57,263 nt of DNA, from contig NZ_CAMVTE010000015.1 in the NCBI RefSeq assembly GCF_947170395.1, positions 1 through 57,263 on the forward strand, in the 5' to 3' direction. This DNA comes from an uncultured Methanobrevibacter sp. GTDB taxonomy: Archaea; Methanobacteriota; Methanobacteria; Methanobacteriales; Methanobacteriaceae. The notes under the pieces are model-generated. The model saw only the letters and a program-made list of their open reading frames with translations. It was not told where the DNA came from and made no database searches. The position numbers were made by a program, and so were the translations under genes. Each line of letters begins with the position of its first letter. Positions within the stretch are counted from its first letter, which is position 1. This document shows positions 28,542-37,524 of the stretch, piece by piece.

Positions 28542-28889
28542 GTGAACAACCATGTACCAATCAACTGGAGCGACAAAGTAAAAAGCCTTGACGAAACCAT
28601 CAGACGGGAAATCGGAATGGAAGGTGAAAGCGAGGCAAAACATATCTTGATTAAGGTTCAAACCAAATCATCAGAACCGATTGAACCTGCATTCATCGTA
28701 GGTGAAGACGACCTGTTTTTGGATCTGTTCGTCCTTTCACCGCAGGGCCCTGGAATTACCTCAACAACTGTCCTTAAGGACAACATACAAAGCATTGGGG
28801 TAATAGGAGGTGTATCCGCCGAAAAAGTGGATTCATCAGAAGTCAGCGAAGTGCCGCTTTTGGATGACGTTGACGGATTGTACCAATAG
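28542..28889 (+). CDS. Conserved hypothetical protein, first gene of the HsdM-like set
   Basis: A 115-residue acidic, soluble protein with no recognised family. It has a probable alpha-helical start (WSDKVKSLDETIRREIGM), a beta-rich middle (HILIKVQTK, AFIVGEDDLFLDLFVL) and an acidic end. GTG 28542 is chosen because GGATGTGAT precedes it; a longer GTG start at 28512 has no ribosome site. The next gene begins eight bases after its stop, so the two are co-transcribed. Role unknown. Confidence 0.6.
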   Translation: MNNHVPINWSDKVKSLDETIRREIGMEGESEAKHILIKVQTKSSEPIEPAFIVGEDDLFLDLFVLSPQGPGITSTTVLKDNIQSIGVIGGVSAEKVDSSEVSEVPLLDDVDGLYQ

Positions 28890-28897
28890 GGACGATT

Positions 28898-29275
28898 ATG
28901 AAACGCCGGAAAAAAACCAAAAACAGCTCCTACTATGAAAGGGAGCTGCTTTTGAACAGAAAAATCAGGGAGTTTCAAAATAAGTATTACACACTTAACC
29001 TAGAATCATCACCCAATTACCAGGAAATGGATAGGCTTAGAAGGGAGATAAAATACCTGTTCTCCCTTCAGGAGCGGCAGGTATGGCAAAAATCATACAA
29101 CCGCAAGCATGCTTATTTCAGCCAACTCACCTTGTTTAAATCAATGTATATGCTGTGGAAAAGGGCAACCTTTTTCACATACATAGAACAATACCACAAC
29201 GTACCGCACCACATCTCAATGTGGGCAAGACACATTGGGGCAAAAATGGTTCCGAATCGGGTGTTCGGGACCTAA
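28898..29275 (+). CDS. Basic hypothetical protein
   Basis: A 125-residue, very basic protein (starts KRRKKTKN) with helical, partly coiled-coil sequence (ELLLNRKIREFQNKYY, YQEMDRLRREIKYLF) and an aromatic C-terminal half (MLWKRATFFTYIEQYH). Nucleic-acid binding is plausible from charge only. It follows the 115-residue gene by eight bases and precedes the HsdS-like gene by 43. Near its 3' end a small CCGAA/TTCGG stem (29252-29268) plus a T run could act as a partial terminator, and TTTTTTATATTTGAAA may be an extra promoter for the next gene. Confidence 0.6.
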   Translation: MKRRKKTKNSSYYERELLLNRKIREFQNKYYTLNLESSPNYQEMDRLRREIKYLFSLQERQVWQKSYNRKHAYFSQLTLFKSMYMLWKRATFFTYIEQYHNVPHHISMWARHIGAKMVPNRVFGT

Positions 29276-29318
29276 TTTTTTATATTTGAAAACCCAAAAA
29301 TATTACCAGAGGTTAAAC

Positions 29319-29882
29319 ATGAACAAAGTAAAACTGAAGGATATCGCAGAGGTCCTCTCCGGGCTTTCATACAGAAGATATCTCACAGACACAGGAGACG
29401 AACATGAAGTCATCGTCCAGAGATCAATCAAAAAGGATGGAATCCTCGATGACTTTGAAAAAATCAGACTGAAATCCGAAAGCATCAAACCACACCATTT
29501 CACCAAACCGGGAGATGTCCTGATGAAAATGCCGTATCCTTATGATGTCGTTTGTGTTGAAAGGGCCAATCTGGTGATAAGTGACAGGATTGCCGTAATC
29601 CGCTTAAGGCAAGGCCATGACCCTTCCTTTATAGCCCACATGCTTACAAACGCTCATGTAAAAAAGCAGCTTTATGAATTTGCAAGCACAGAAAGAATTC
29701 CTCACGCATCACTAAAACAGATTAAGGAGCTTGAGCTTGCAGTTCCCGATTTTGAAATCCAAAAGAAATACGGCGAGCTTCTGGATACCATCAACGAAAA
29801 GGTGGCAGAAGACATGAAGGTTGTGGTCTATGACAGAAACCTTAAGGAAGGAATCCTTAACAGGCTATGGGAGGAGCTATAG
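29319..29882 (+). CDS. HsdS-like type I specificity half-subunit
   Basis: A 187-residue protein matching one half of a type I restriction-modification specificity subunit: an opening KLKDIAEVLSGLSYRR, a single target-recognition-like domain (TKPGDVLMKMPYPYDVV, VISDRIAVIRL), and one conserved helical region (HASLKQIKELELAVPDFEIQ, then KYGELLDTIN). Full HsdS has two such halves, so this would work as a dimer or with altered target recognition. ATG 29319 has AGAGGT upstream; the longer frame runs back into the previous gene. The next gene starts directly after its stop with no gap, so the products are probably made together. Confidence 0.8.
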   Translation: MNKVKLKDIAEVLSGLSYRRYLTDTGDEHEVIVQRSIKKDGILDDFEKIRLKSESIKPHHFTKPGDVLMKMPYPYDVVCVERANLVISDRIAVIRLRQGHDPSFIAHMLTNAHVKKQLYEFASTERIPHASLKQIKELELAVPDFEIQKKYGELLDTINEKVAEDMKVVVYDRNLKEGILNRLWEEL

Positions 29883-31544
29883 ATGCCAAAATCCAACAAC
29901 TATAGAATCATGCGATTGATTTCATCTAAAATCAGACGTCTCGACCCGTCCGAGGACATACAGTATCTTCTCATCTATTCATTTTTATACAAATACTGCT
30001 CAGATACCCTGAGGGATTATCTCATGAGCCTTATCCAGACAAGGGAAATGACCCTGGATGAGGCATTTCTTGACAAACAGACACGAATGGAATTCAGAGA
30101 GAAATCCCTTGAGACATTCGGATATTTCATCCATGATTCCATATATTTCATGGATGATGTTGTAAACGGAGTATTTTACATGCACAAGTTTTTCGAAGCC
30201 TTTGCAGGAAACGTGGAATTTCAGCCGGGTTCAAACTATGAAAACTATTTCTCATTTATTTTTGAAAGCGTCCACAAATCGGTCAACTTCAACAAATTCG
30301 AGTTTGAAGGAGAAAAGCATTTGATAATGAAGGACATCATCCATGGCATTTCAAGCCTTGACGTGTTTGAAGAGGAATTTCCATACTCCAGGGTGTTTGA
30401 CAGGGTTTGCCAGACAAAACCTATTCTTGTAGACCACGATCCCGACTACATCAGCTACATAATATCATCAATCGTTTCATCAAATGCCGAAAGTCCTCAA
30501 ACTGTATTCAATCCGTTTTTAAACGATGCATCAATGCTTGTCAATCTTTACTCAAACGGGGACTTTTCATGGGATAGGACATATGCAAAAAGCCATGACC
30601 AGATAACCTACTGCTGCAGCATTGTAAAGCTTTTGATGAATCACTTTGATTTGGATAGGGTTTACTCAGAGCTCGACACTCCTTTTGAGCCTATAAGCGA
30701 TTCTGCAGTAAGCTTTGATGTTATAATGTCAAGAATTCCACCAATCACCTCAAGAAACCTAAGAAGACTTAACTTCTCTCAAAACCACAATCTTGTCAGG
30801 CAGACCCGCAAAAACGAAATCCAGGATTTGCTTTCCAAGAATTTCGACATGAACCCGGAGATGTTTGAGGACAACGACGAGCTTAAAAGCGCACTTGATA
30901 ATCTGATAAGCAAGATGGATCTCGACACCCGTCCTGGATTCACAGGCCAGTATGCTTCACTTGAGCGAAGCGAATACCTCTTTTTAATCAACATGATAAA
31001 CAGCCTTAAGGACGACGGAATCATGGTAGTGTCAATGTCTCAAAGCTTTCTTGTTAAAAACTCACTTGAAACACTTAGAAAATACCTTACATGTGAGAAA
31101 AACTGCATTGACGCAATAATATCCATTCCGGATGAGCTTACAAGACATTCAAGGGTAGAAGTCATTGTGGTTTTCAAAAAGCATAAACGGACAGATGACA
31201 TAATATTCATTGACATGTCAAATGACTTTAAAACCAAAAAGGCGCCATACGCAACTCAGGGTGCATTTAGAAGAAACCTGATTCTTGACGAGGCCACATT
31301 AAAAAGAGTAAATGATGTCTATAAAAACCGCCAGACTGTTGAGAGGTTCTCAAATGTAGTCAAAGTATCCGAAATAAAGGATGATGATTTCAATCTCTCA
31401 ATTGCAAGATACGTTGATACTTTCGAAGGCGAATTCATTGATCTTGATGATTTGAAAAACCAAAAGCAGGAAATTACGCAAAACATCGAAAGACTAAATA
31501 AAAAAATAGAAAAAATGATGGATGATTTAAACATCAGACTATGA
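29883..31544 (+). CDS. HsdM-like protein with degraded methyltransferase motifs
   Basis: A 553-residue relative of the type I N6-adenine methyltransferase subunit HsdM. The fold is traceable: a helical N-terminal domain (1-160), a Rossmann-like core (about 190-450; EYLFLINMINSLKDDGIMVVSMSQ and IDAIISIPDELTRHSRVEVIVVF match HsdM strands), and a C-terminal coiled coil that would meet HsdS. But the SAM site, DPxxGSG in active enzymes, reads NPFLNDAS at about 210-217, and the catalytic NPPF/Y reads SRIPPI at about 283-288. It probably cannot methylate DNA. No HsdR is nearby. With the HsdS-like partner it may bind DNA only (inference). Its end overlaps the convergent gene by 11 bases. Confidence 0.78.
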   Translation: MPKSNNYRIMRLISSKIRRLDPSEDIQYLLIYSFLYKYCSDTLRDYLMSLIQTREMTLDEAFLDKQTRMEFREKSLETFGYFIHDSIYFMDDVVNGVFYMHKFFEAFAGNVEFQPGSNYENYFSFIFESVHKSVNFNKFEFEGEKHLIMKDIIHGISSLDVFEEEFPYSRVFDRVCQTKPILVDHDPDYISYIISSIVSSNAESPQTVFNPFLNDASMLVNLYSNGDFSWDRTYAKSHDQITYCCSIVKLLMNHFDLDRVYSELDTPFEPISDSAVSFDVIMSRIPPITSRNLRRLNFSQNHNLVRQTRKNEIQDLLSKNFDMNPEMFEDNDELKSALDNLISKMDLDTRPGFTGQYASLERSEYLFLINMINSLKDDGIMVVSMSQSFLVKNSLETLRKYLTCEKNCIDAIISIPDELTRHSRVEVIVVFKKHKRTDDIIFIDMSNDFKTKKAPYATQGAFRRNLILDEATLKRVNDVYKNRQTVERFSNVVKVSEIKDDDFNLSIARYVDTFEGEFIDLDDLKNQKQEITQNIERLNKKIEKMMDDLNIRL

Positions 31545-32475
31545 AATCAGCCCGGCCTGAGTTCGGGTGAGCTTCATCCATTCCAAATTCCTTTTCATCA
31601 CCAATCATATATGATACGTGTATTATTTCATCCTTAAAGCTGTAGAGATTTCCCAGTCCTTCCTCATTTTTAAATTCAAAGGATTTCTCAAGACCGGTTG
31701 AGCCGACTTCACTAAATTCGCTCTCACAGGCCTTTGAAATAATCTCACGTGCGGTATCGACATTGACAGTAAATGCTGAATCCTTGATTTCGGCATCGAT
31801 AAGATAGCTTTTAAGAATCTTTTCATGGTATTCCGCATAGATTTCAGCGTTGAAAAAGATTTCAAAGCCCTTTACCTCACCGTCAATGATAATGACAACG
31901 CCGGTCTGGCCTTTGCAAATCTCAAATGACTTTACAAGTTCATTCAAATCTGTTTTTTTGCGCTCGTAGGTTTCGCTCATTGCTTGTGTTTTGGATGAGA
32001 CATTATGGAGGCTTTCAAGTCTGTCGATTGAATTCCAGACTTCTGTTTGAACGTCCCTGTTTGATCTTCTTGCGTGTGTCTTTGCAAAGCGTGTTCGTGA
32101 GTTGAGGATATATTCTGATGGTTTGAATTCATGTTTGTATCCCCAGCGGCCGTGTTCTGTACAGTTTACAGGAATGTGCATCTCGCTTTGCGCATCTATA
32201 ATGACGGTCGCATTTACGATACGGTTCTGGTCTCCTCCTATGATTTCCTCACCGTCAACCAAAAGAAGAGGGCTGACTGAGTTGTTTACTACAATAAGGG
32301 TGTTTACCTGTGGCTTTTCACATTCCTTGACTTCAACAAGGCCAAGTTCAAAACCCTTTTTAAGGGTGAGAATGTCAATGTTATAGTTTATCGGTGTTTT
32401 GATTGGAATTATTGCCATGTTTTTGTGGACCTGGGAGTCCAAAAATTCGATTTCACTTTTAAGGGCACTTATCAT
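31534..32475 (-). CDS. ARPP-1-like domain protein
   Basis: A 313-residue soluble protein similar to the ARPP-1 family: VSPLLLVDGEEIIGGDQNRIV-like core near residue 65, then ATVIIDAQSEMHIPVNCTEHGRW. The glutamates and the CTEHGRW block are the conserved parts. The biochemical role of this domain is not established; it has been noted in conflict- and repair-linked gene sets. Start 32475 has AGGAGG eight bases upstream; the longer frame would overlap the upstream gene. It follows the HIRAN gene by 11 bases and is convergent with the HsdM-like gene. Confidence 0.7.
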   Translation of the reverse strand: MISALKSEIEFLDSQVHKNMAIIPIKTPINYNIDILTLKKGFELGLVEVKECEKPQVNTLIVVNNSVSPLLLVDGEEIIGGDQNRIVNATVIIDAQSEMHIPVNCTEHGRWGYKHEFKPSEYILNSRTRFAKTHARRSNRDVQTEVWNSIDRLESLHNVSSKTQAMSETYERKKTDLNELVKSFEICKGQTGVVIIIDGEVKGFEIFFNAEIYAEYHEKILKSYLIDAEIKDSAFTVNVDTAREIISKACESEFSEVGSTGLEKSFEFKNEEGLGNLYSFKDEIIHVSYMIGDEKEFGMDEAHPNSGRADFIV

Positions 32476-32486
32476 GCAATTGCCTC

Positions 32487-32873
32487 CTAGAAATGTTTTT
32501 TGATGAAATCCACATCGACTTTTGACGGATTGTCGCATAGGTAATGCACATCACTTTCGGGATTTTCAACTTCATTTATGTATTCGTCTGAGCTCAGCAC
32601 TCTTGCTATTGCAGTTGATCCTGTAATGAACTGAATTCTGGCAAAATATATGTCGTTTATCTTATCATACAGTCTTCCTGCGCTCATACATCCTTTTACA
32701 ACGGTTTTGGTACTGTTTGCCACATAGCCGATTTGTCCAAAATGTCTCATTTCGCATGCTATAGCTTCTGAGTCGTAATGGTTGTCGGGGTCCTTGACAA
32801 GCTTGACTATTGAGTCAATTTTCAATGGTTTGGCGCCATGCATATTGTTGAATGCAATTATTGTTATATACAT
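32487..32873 (-). CDS. Stand-alone HIRAN-domain protein
   Basis: A 128-residue protein. Residues 1-80 fit the HIRAN domain: an opening strand (ITIIAFNNM), LKIDSIVKLVKDPDNHYDSEAIACEM and FGQIGYVANS. HIRAN binds 3' ends of single-stranded DNA in helicase-like proteins such as HLTF and is also found alone in prokaryotes. The rest is unassigned. It is the first gene of a two-gene unit with the ARPP-1-like gene. A TATA-like TATATACA lies just upstream on the minus strand. Confidence 0.72.
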   Translation of the reverse strand: MYITIIAFNNMHGAKPLKIDSIVKLVKDPDNHYDSEAIACEMRHFGQIGYVANSTKTVVKGCMSAGRLYDKINDIYFARIQFITGSTAIARVLSSDEYINEVENPESDVHYLCDNPSKVDVDFIKKHF

Positions 32874-32909
32874 ATTATCACCTTGTGTATATATTGTGCT
32901 TCATTCTAT

Positions 32910-34850
32910 TTAAATGTTTTCAAAAAACTTGTTGATGTTTTCCCGGTGGCCGATAAACAGTATCAAATCATCCTCCAGGAACTTGAAATCGGAGCCGACC
33001 TCAATGAATGTGTCCTCTCCGCGCACAACGCCTGTAACCTTCAGGTTGTTTTCCTTGAACGGCAAATCGTCAAGATGAGTATTTTCACTCACTCTTAGAG
33101 AATCGATTTCCAAATCGGTGTATTTGTAGTTGAGATATGATGAAATGTCTTCTGATGTGACGTTTCTGAATGCATCGTAGTTGTCTGATCTGAGGTCGTT
33201 TACGGCATCGGTAATCTCATCGATGTCCTTGTTGTAGTAGTCCATGATGCGTGTAAACATCATGATGCTTGTTTCAAACTCCTTAGGAATGACCTCATCG
33301 GCTCCCGCATCAATTACCTCATCAATATATTTGAGATAGCGTGTACGCACGATGATGTGAATGTCGGGATTAAGTCTTTTGGCGGCATCGATTGTCTTGA
33401 GGGTTTCCTCAAGTGTTGAGGCCGAAATGACTATGCAGAGTGCGGATGTGATGTTGAGTTCCTTTAAAACACTTTCATTGGATGCCTTTCCATAGATAAT
33501 GGGAATTCCAAGAGCCTGGTTGTTTTCAACAATCACAGGATTCATGTCAACGATGCGGTAGGGAATGTGAAACTGGCTGCATGCCTTTGCCATCTGCTTT
33601 CCGTTGAGACCCATACCGACCAGTATCACATGGTCCTGGATTTCCTGTGCTTCCTCAATCTCTTCCGGCAGGGTCTTTAAATCTTCATCCACCTTGAAAT
33701 AACTGATTTTTGAAAATGCCTTAACGATTTTAGGAGTCAGCTTTTCTAAAAACGGTGTGGAGGACATTGTAAGGATGCTTACTCCCAGAAATATTGAAAA
33801 GAACTCCTTTGTCATAAGCCCATATGCCATTCCTTCACGGGCAAGAACAAAAGAGAACTCTCCAATCTGGCTTAAAAGAATGGCAATGCTTATTGAAACT
33901 TTGGAGGGAAGCTTCAATGCCATTCCTGTAATGAGCGTTGCAGTAAAGTTGATTAGAAGTATTGCAGCTGTCAGTGCGATGATAATGCCGATGTTTGCCA
34001 AAAACAGATGCAGATTGACCATAAGACCGATACTTATGAAAAACAGGCTTAAGAACACGTCCTGAAATGGCTGGATGTAACCCAATGTCTGATGGGAATA
34101 GTCGGTATTTGAAATCAGAAGCCCTGCAATGAACGCTCCAAGCTCCGGTCCTATTCCAATCAGGCTTGTTGCAAATGTGGTTCCCATACAGATGAACAGT
34201 GTCAGCAATAGGAACAGATCTCTGTTTTTGGTTTTTGCAGCATCCCTGAGCGCCAGGGGAATGAACCATTTGGCTCCGACGAATATGATTGCTCCAAGTC
34301 CGACGACTTTCAAAAGAACTGTCGGAAGGGCTGCCATCTCAAGCTGCTGGCCTCCAAGAATTGGGGTTAGAAGAATCACGATGATTACCGCAATGTCCTG
34401 AAATATCAGAATACCCAGCGTTACCCTTCCCTGCTGTGAGTGGGTAATGTGCTTTTGCTGCATGACCTTCATGACGATTGCAGTTGATGAGAATGCCACA
34501 AGAAAGCTCAGAAATATTGCGCTGTTAAGGTTAAGGCCTAAAAACATTCCCAGAATGCTTATGAGAAATGTCGTTATGACTACCTGAAGGATACCTCCTA
34601 TAAGGGCATAGCGCTTTATCGATGAAAATTTCTCTTCTGAAAACTCAAGACCGATAATGAAAAGCAGAAATATCACGCCAAGCTCTGAAAGGCTTGATAT
34701 CAGTGTTGTGTCGTTGATGGCATGGCCAAGAACAATACCTGTTATAAAAAGGCCGATCATTGTCGGCAGCTTCAGCTTGTTGAAAATCAGCAATACGATT
34801 ACCGCAGTAATCAGTATTATCGACATGTTTTGAAGTAGAATTATATTCAT
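32910..34850 (-). CDS. Kef-type K+/H+ antiporter with TrkA-N and TrkA-C domains
   Basis: A 646-residue CPA2 antiporter. About 12 membrane helices cover residues 1-385, including the signature GLEFSEEKFSSIKRYALIGG and FSSTAIVMKVM, with the ion-site region GILIFQDIAVI. From about 408 a TrkA-N (RCK) domain follows (HVILVGMGLNGKQMAKACSQ, IIYGKASNESVLKELNI) that binds NAD or nucleotide, and from about 560 a TrkA-C regulatory domain (RVSENTHLDDLPF). It exports K+ or Na+ against protons for pH and osmotic control. It is followed on its 5' side by gfcR with a 70-base gap, so it is probably a separate unit. Confidence 0.92.
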   Translation of the reverse strand: MNIILLQNMSIILITAVIVLLIFNKLKLPTMIGLFITGIVLGHAINDTTLISSLSELGVIFLLFIIGLEFSEEKFSSIKRYALIGGILQVVITTFLISILGMFLGLNLNSAIFLSFLVAFSSTAIVMKVMQQKHITHSQQGRVTLGILIFQDIAVIIVILLTPILGGQQLEMAALPTVLLKVVGLGAIIFVGAKWFIPLALRDAAKTKNRDLFLLLTLFICMGTTFATSLIGIGPELGAFIAGLLISNTDYSHQTLGYIQPFQDVFLSLFFISIGLMVNLHLFLANIGIIIALTAAILLINFTATLITGMALKLPSKVSISIAILLSQIGEFSFVLAREGMAYGLMTKEFFSIFLGVSILTMSSTPFLEKLTPKIVKAFSKISYFKVDEDLKTLPEEIEEAQEIQDHVILVGMGLNGKQMAKACSQFHIPYRIVDMNPVIVENNQALGIPIIYGKASNESVLKELNITSALCIVISASTLEETLKTIDAAKRLNPDIHIIVRTRYLKYIDEVIDAGADEVIPKEFETSIMMFTRIMDYYNKDIDEITDAVNDLRSDNYDAFRNVTSEDISSYLNYKYTDLEIDSLRVSENTHLDDLPFKENNLKVTGVVRGEDTFIEVGSDFKFLEDDLILFIGHRENINKFFENI

Positions 34851-34920
34851 TTTCGCCTCTTTTAAAATCAGAATCTGAACTGTAGATGGTTGGGTTTAAA
34901 AATAAGAAAATTGTAGTAGA

Positions 34921-35532
34921 TTATAATCTACTAACTTTAATTAGGGATTCAACAGGCACGCCTTCAATTTCCAAAAGGCCTGCTTTGTCAATAAGCACAG
35001 TAACACATGTAGGTTCTCCGCCTAAATCCTTTACTGTGTGGATTACTTCTTTGGCTGTTTTTCCACTGGTTATAACGTCATCGACGATTACAACCTTTTT
35101 GCCTTCAACACTTCCGAAGTTGGTACTGATGGTACCTTCGTCATCGCTTTCGTCACTGTCTTTTCTGTGTTTGTTCGGGTGGAAAATGGCAAGGGAAGTA
35201 TCAATTCCTGTCATGTCCTCTAAAAAATCAGCCATTACAGTTGCAAATGGAACACCGCTGACTGCAATTCCGCAAACGACATCAGCTTCACCGTGTGTTA
35301 AAGCCATGTCACTTAAAGCACCTGAAACGTAACTCAAACGGGTTGAGTTTCCTCCGATGCTTTTCCAGTTGATTGCAAAGTCCACTGGTGCTTCAGCTTT
35401 CACTTCGGATTGCTTTTGAAGTGTCAGCCATCTTGCAGTGTCCATACTTACATTAAGTTCATCAGCGATTTCACCAGTGGTAAAACCGTGTTGCCTTAAT
35501 TCCTGAGCCTTATCGATTAATTTCTGTTTCAT
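34921..35532 (-). CDS. gfcR: PyrE-like (orotate phosphoribosyltransferase-like) transcription regulator
   Basis: A 203-residue protein with an N-terminal HTH (residues about 5-40, [20 protein letters not shown]) and a type I phosphoribosyltransferase fold whose PRPP loop [13 protein letters not shown] lies at 147-159. This HTH-PRTase layout is that of GfcR regulators, which sense a phosphorylated sugar or PRPP and control sugar metabolism in haloarchaea; it is not the pyrimidine enzyme. It lies four bases after a Gfo/Idh oxidoreductase gene and ends the hemC unit. Confidence 0.85.
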   Translation of the reverse strand: MKQKLIDKAQELRQHGFTTGEIADELNVSMDTARWLTLQKQSEVKAEAPVDFAINWKSIGGNSTRLSYVSGALSDMALTHGEADVVCGIAVSGVPFATVMADFLEDMTGIDTSLAIFHPNKHRKDSDESDDEGTISTNFGSVEGKKVVIVDDVITSGKTAKEVIHTVKDLGGEPTCVTVLIDKAGLLEIEGVPVESLIKVSRL

Positions 35533-35536
35533 ATTA

Positions 35537-36502
35537 TCACTTTTTTAGTTCATCAAAACTAATTGGTTTGTGTTCTTGAGATGATCTGTTAGCAGCAATA
35601 ACCATTTTAAGAGCTTTAAGTCCGTCTTCACCGGTAATTTCAGGTTCTTCATCATTTGCAACGGCATTTAAAAATGAAGTGAGCTCTCCTTTAAGTGGTT
35701 CTTCATGTTTGATTTGAATGTCTTGAGCGAACTTACCGTATACCTCGATACTTTGCTTTATGTAGTCCACAGAGATGATTCCTGCGGTACCTGTAAGTTC
35801 AAGCTCTCTGCGTTTATATGGGGTCAGCCAGTTCACTTCAATGATTCCTGTGGATTCATTATCGAAGTTGACCATTATCTCAGCGTGGTCTTCAAATTCT
35901 GAATCGTCAAAACTGCTGTTCATTGATCCGTAAACCTGGGTAACTTCCTCTTCAAATAAGTAATTCATAATGTCTAAATCGTGAATAGCCAAGTCTATTG
36001 AAACACCTACGTCCTTGATTCTAGGTGGCAGTGGTCCTACTCTTTTTGCAAAGGCGGATACTACATCTCCAATTACGCCGTCATCAACAAGTTCCTTAGC
36101 CTTTTGAACTGCAGGGTTAAACCGCTCAACATGTCCTGTAGCAAGGATTACTCCAGCCTCTTTGGCAGCAGCAATCATTTCTTCAGCTTCATTCAATGTA
36201 AATGCGATTGGCTTTTCAACCAGAACATGCTTGCCGCATTTTATTGCTTCCATAACCACGCCATGGTGGAATGTAGTCGGTACACATACGCTTACAGCTT
36301 CAATTTCCGGGTTTTTGAGCAGTTCGCAATAATCGGTGTATCCTTTGGCACCATATTTTCTCTCTATTTTTTTAAGTGCCCTTTCACTAACGTCACTAAC
36401 CGCTAAAAGGTTTGCTTCCGGTAGTTTGTGGTATACACGCACGTGGTTTTCACCCATCGCTCCTACTCCGATAACTCCTACGTTAACAGTTTTCAATTTC
36501 AA
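35537..36502 (-). CDS. Gfo/Idh/MocA family oxidoreductase
   Basis: A 321-residue NAD(P)-dependent dehydrogenase. The Rossmann start ([20 protein letters not shown]), the [20 protein letters not shown] segment and the substrate-side [14 protein letters not shown] are intact, followed by the C-terminal beta-sheet domain with [10 protein letters not shown]. Members act on cyclitols, UDP-sugars or similar; none can be chosen here. It lies nine bases after hemC and four before gfcR, so a sugar-linked task tied to gfcR is possible. Confidence 0.87.
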   Translation of the reverse strand: MKLKTVNVGVIGVGAMGENHVRVYHKLPEANLLAVSDVSERALKKIERKYGAKGYTDYCELLKNPEIEAVSVCVPTTFHHGVVMEAIKCGKHVLVEKPIAFTLNEAEEMIAAAKEAGVILATGHVERFNPAVQKAKELVDDGVIGDVVSAFAKRVGPLPPRIKDVGVSIDLAIHDLDIMNYLFEEEVTQVYGSMNSSFDDSEFEDHAEIMVNFDNESTGIIEVNWLTPYKRRELELTGTAGIISVDYIKQSIEVYGKFAQDIQIKHEEPLKGELTSFLNAVANDEEPEITGEDGLKALKMVIAANRSSQEHKPISFDELKK

Positions 36503-36511
36503 TTCCTCCGT

Positions 36512-37381
36512 TTATACATAATCTGCAAAAATTCCGCCGATGCGCCTGCCAAGCTCAAGTGCATCTCTAATAGAACCTTTTTCAGTTTGCTCTTTAAGGA
36601 TCTCTCCTTTTTGAGTTAATAATATTGAATAAATATTAAATTCATTGCCTTTCATCTGCGCTATGGAACCAATTGGCCATTGGCAACCGACACCAAGTTC
36701 CTCAAGCACCTTTTTCTCTGCAAGAACTTCCTGCATTGAAATGTAATCGTTCAGTTTGGCAATCTTGTCCTTTCTGTCATAATCCTTACGTGTGATGATG
36801 GCCAGCGCCCCCTGACCTGCCGGAGGTGTGATGTAATCAAGAGGGAATACCTGCTTTATGTATTCGGTCAGATTCAATCTTTTAAGTCCGGCTTCAGCCA
36901 TTATTGTAGCATCCAAATCACTGTTCAGGGCTTTGTCGATTCTGGTTTCTATGTTTCCTCGAATCGGCTGTAGGTCAAAGTCCTTTTCATAGAGATTGCA
37001 GAATGCTTCTCGTCTAAGGCTGCTTGTTCCAAGTTTGGAACCGGCTTCCAGTTCATCCCAAGTCTTATTGGATATGAGGACTTCATGTGGAGATTCTCTT
37101 TTTGGAACCGCAACGATTTCAAGGTCCTCATCAAGTTCGCTAGGCAGGTCCTTGAAACTGTGTACAGTAAAGTCGACTTCCTCTTCCAGCAGTGCAATAT
37201 CCAATTCCTTGGTAAAAAGACCTTTTGAGTCCATATTGTAAAGCTGGGAAGTGGTAATCTTGTCTCCTTTGGTTTTGATAATTTGAGTTTCAATAGATTC
37301 GCCAGTTATTCTTGTGAGGTCCTGACAGACCTGATTTGTCTGAGCAAGAGCCAGCTGACTTCCGCGAGTTCCAACAATCAT
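36512..37381 (-). CDS. hemC: Porphobilinogen deaminase (hydroxymethylbilane synthase)
   Basis: Joins four porphobilinogen units into hydroxymethylbilane on the way to uroporphyrinogen III, and so to F430, cobamides and siroheme. The 289-residue protein begins IVGTRGSQLALAQTNQ and has the catalytic VHSFKDLP at about 73-80, LGTSSLRREAF and the dipyrromethane-binding cysteine C233 in GVGCQWPIG. The start at 37381 has CGGAGA upstream; an earlier ATG would add 18 residues not in the family. The F430 gene cfbE lies directly upstream. Confidence 0.94.
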   Translation of the reverse strand: MIVGTRGSQLALAQTNQVCQDLTRITGESIETQIIKTKGDKITTSQLYNMDSKGLFTKELDIALLEEEVDFTVHSFKDLPSELDEDLEIVAVPKRESPHEVLISNKTWDELEAGSKLGTSSLRREAFCNLYEKDFDLQPIRGNIETRIDKALNSDLDATIMAEAGLKRLNLTEYIKQVFPLDYITPPAGQGALAIITRKDYDRKDKIAKLNDYISMQEVLAEKKVLEELGVGCQWPIGSIAQMKGNEFNIYSILLTQKGEILKEQTEKGSIRDALELGRRIGGIFADYV

Positions 37382-37524
37382 TATTTTAATCTCCGAATTT
37401 TTCTTTCTAGAAAAATCAATATTTACTAGAAACAAGTTTTAACTTATAACTAGTTCTACATTGTTAATTTTTATAGCTATTTATTATTAAATGTTTCAAT
37501 TTTATATGTAAAAAATAGTTAAAA

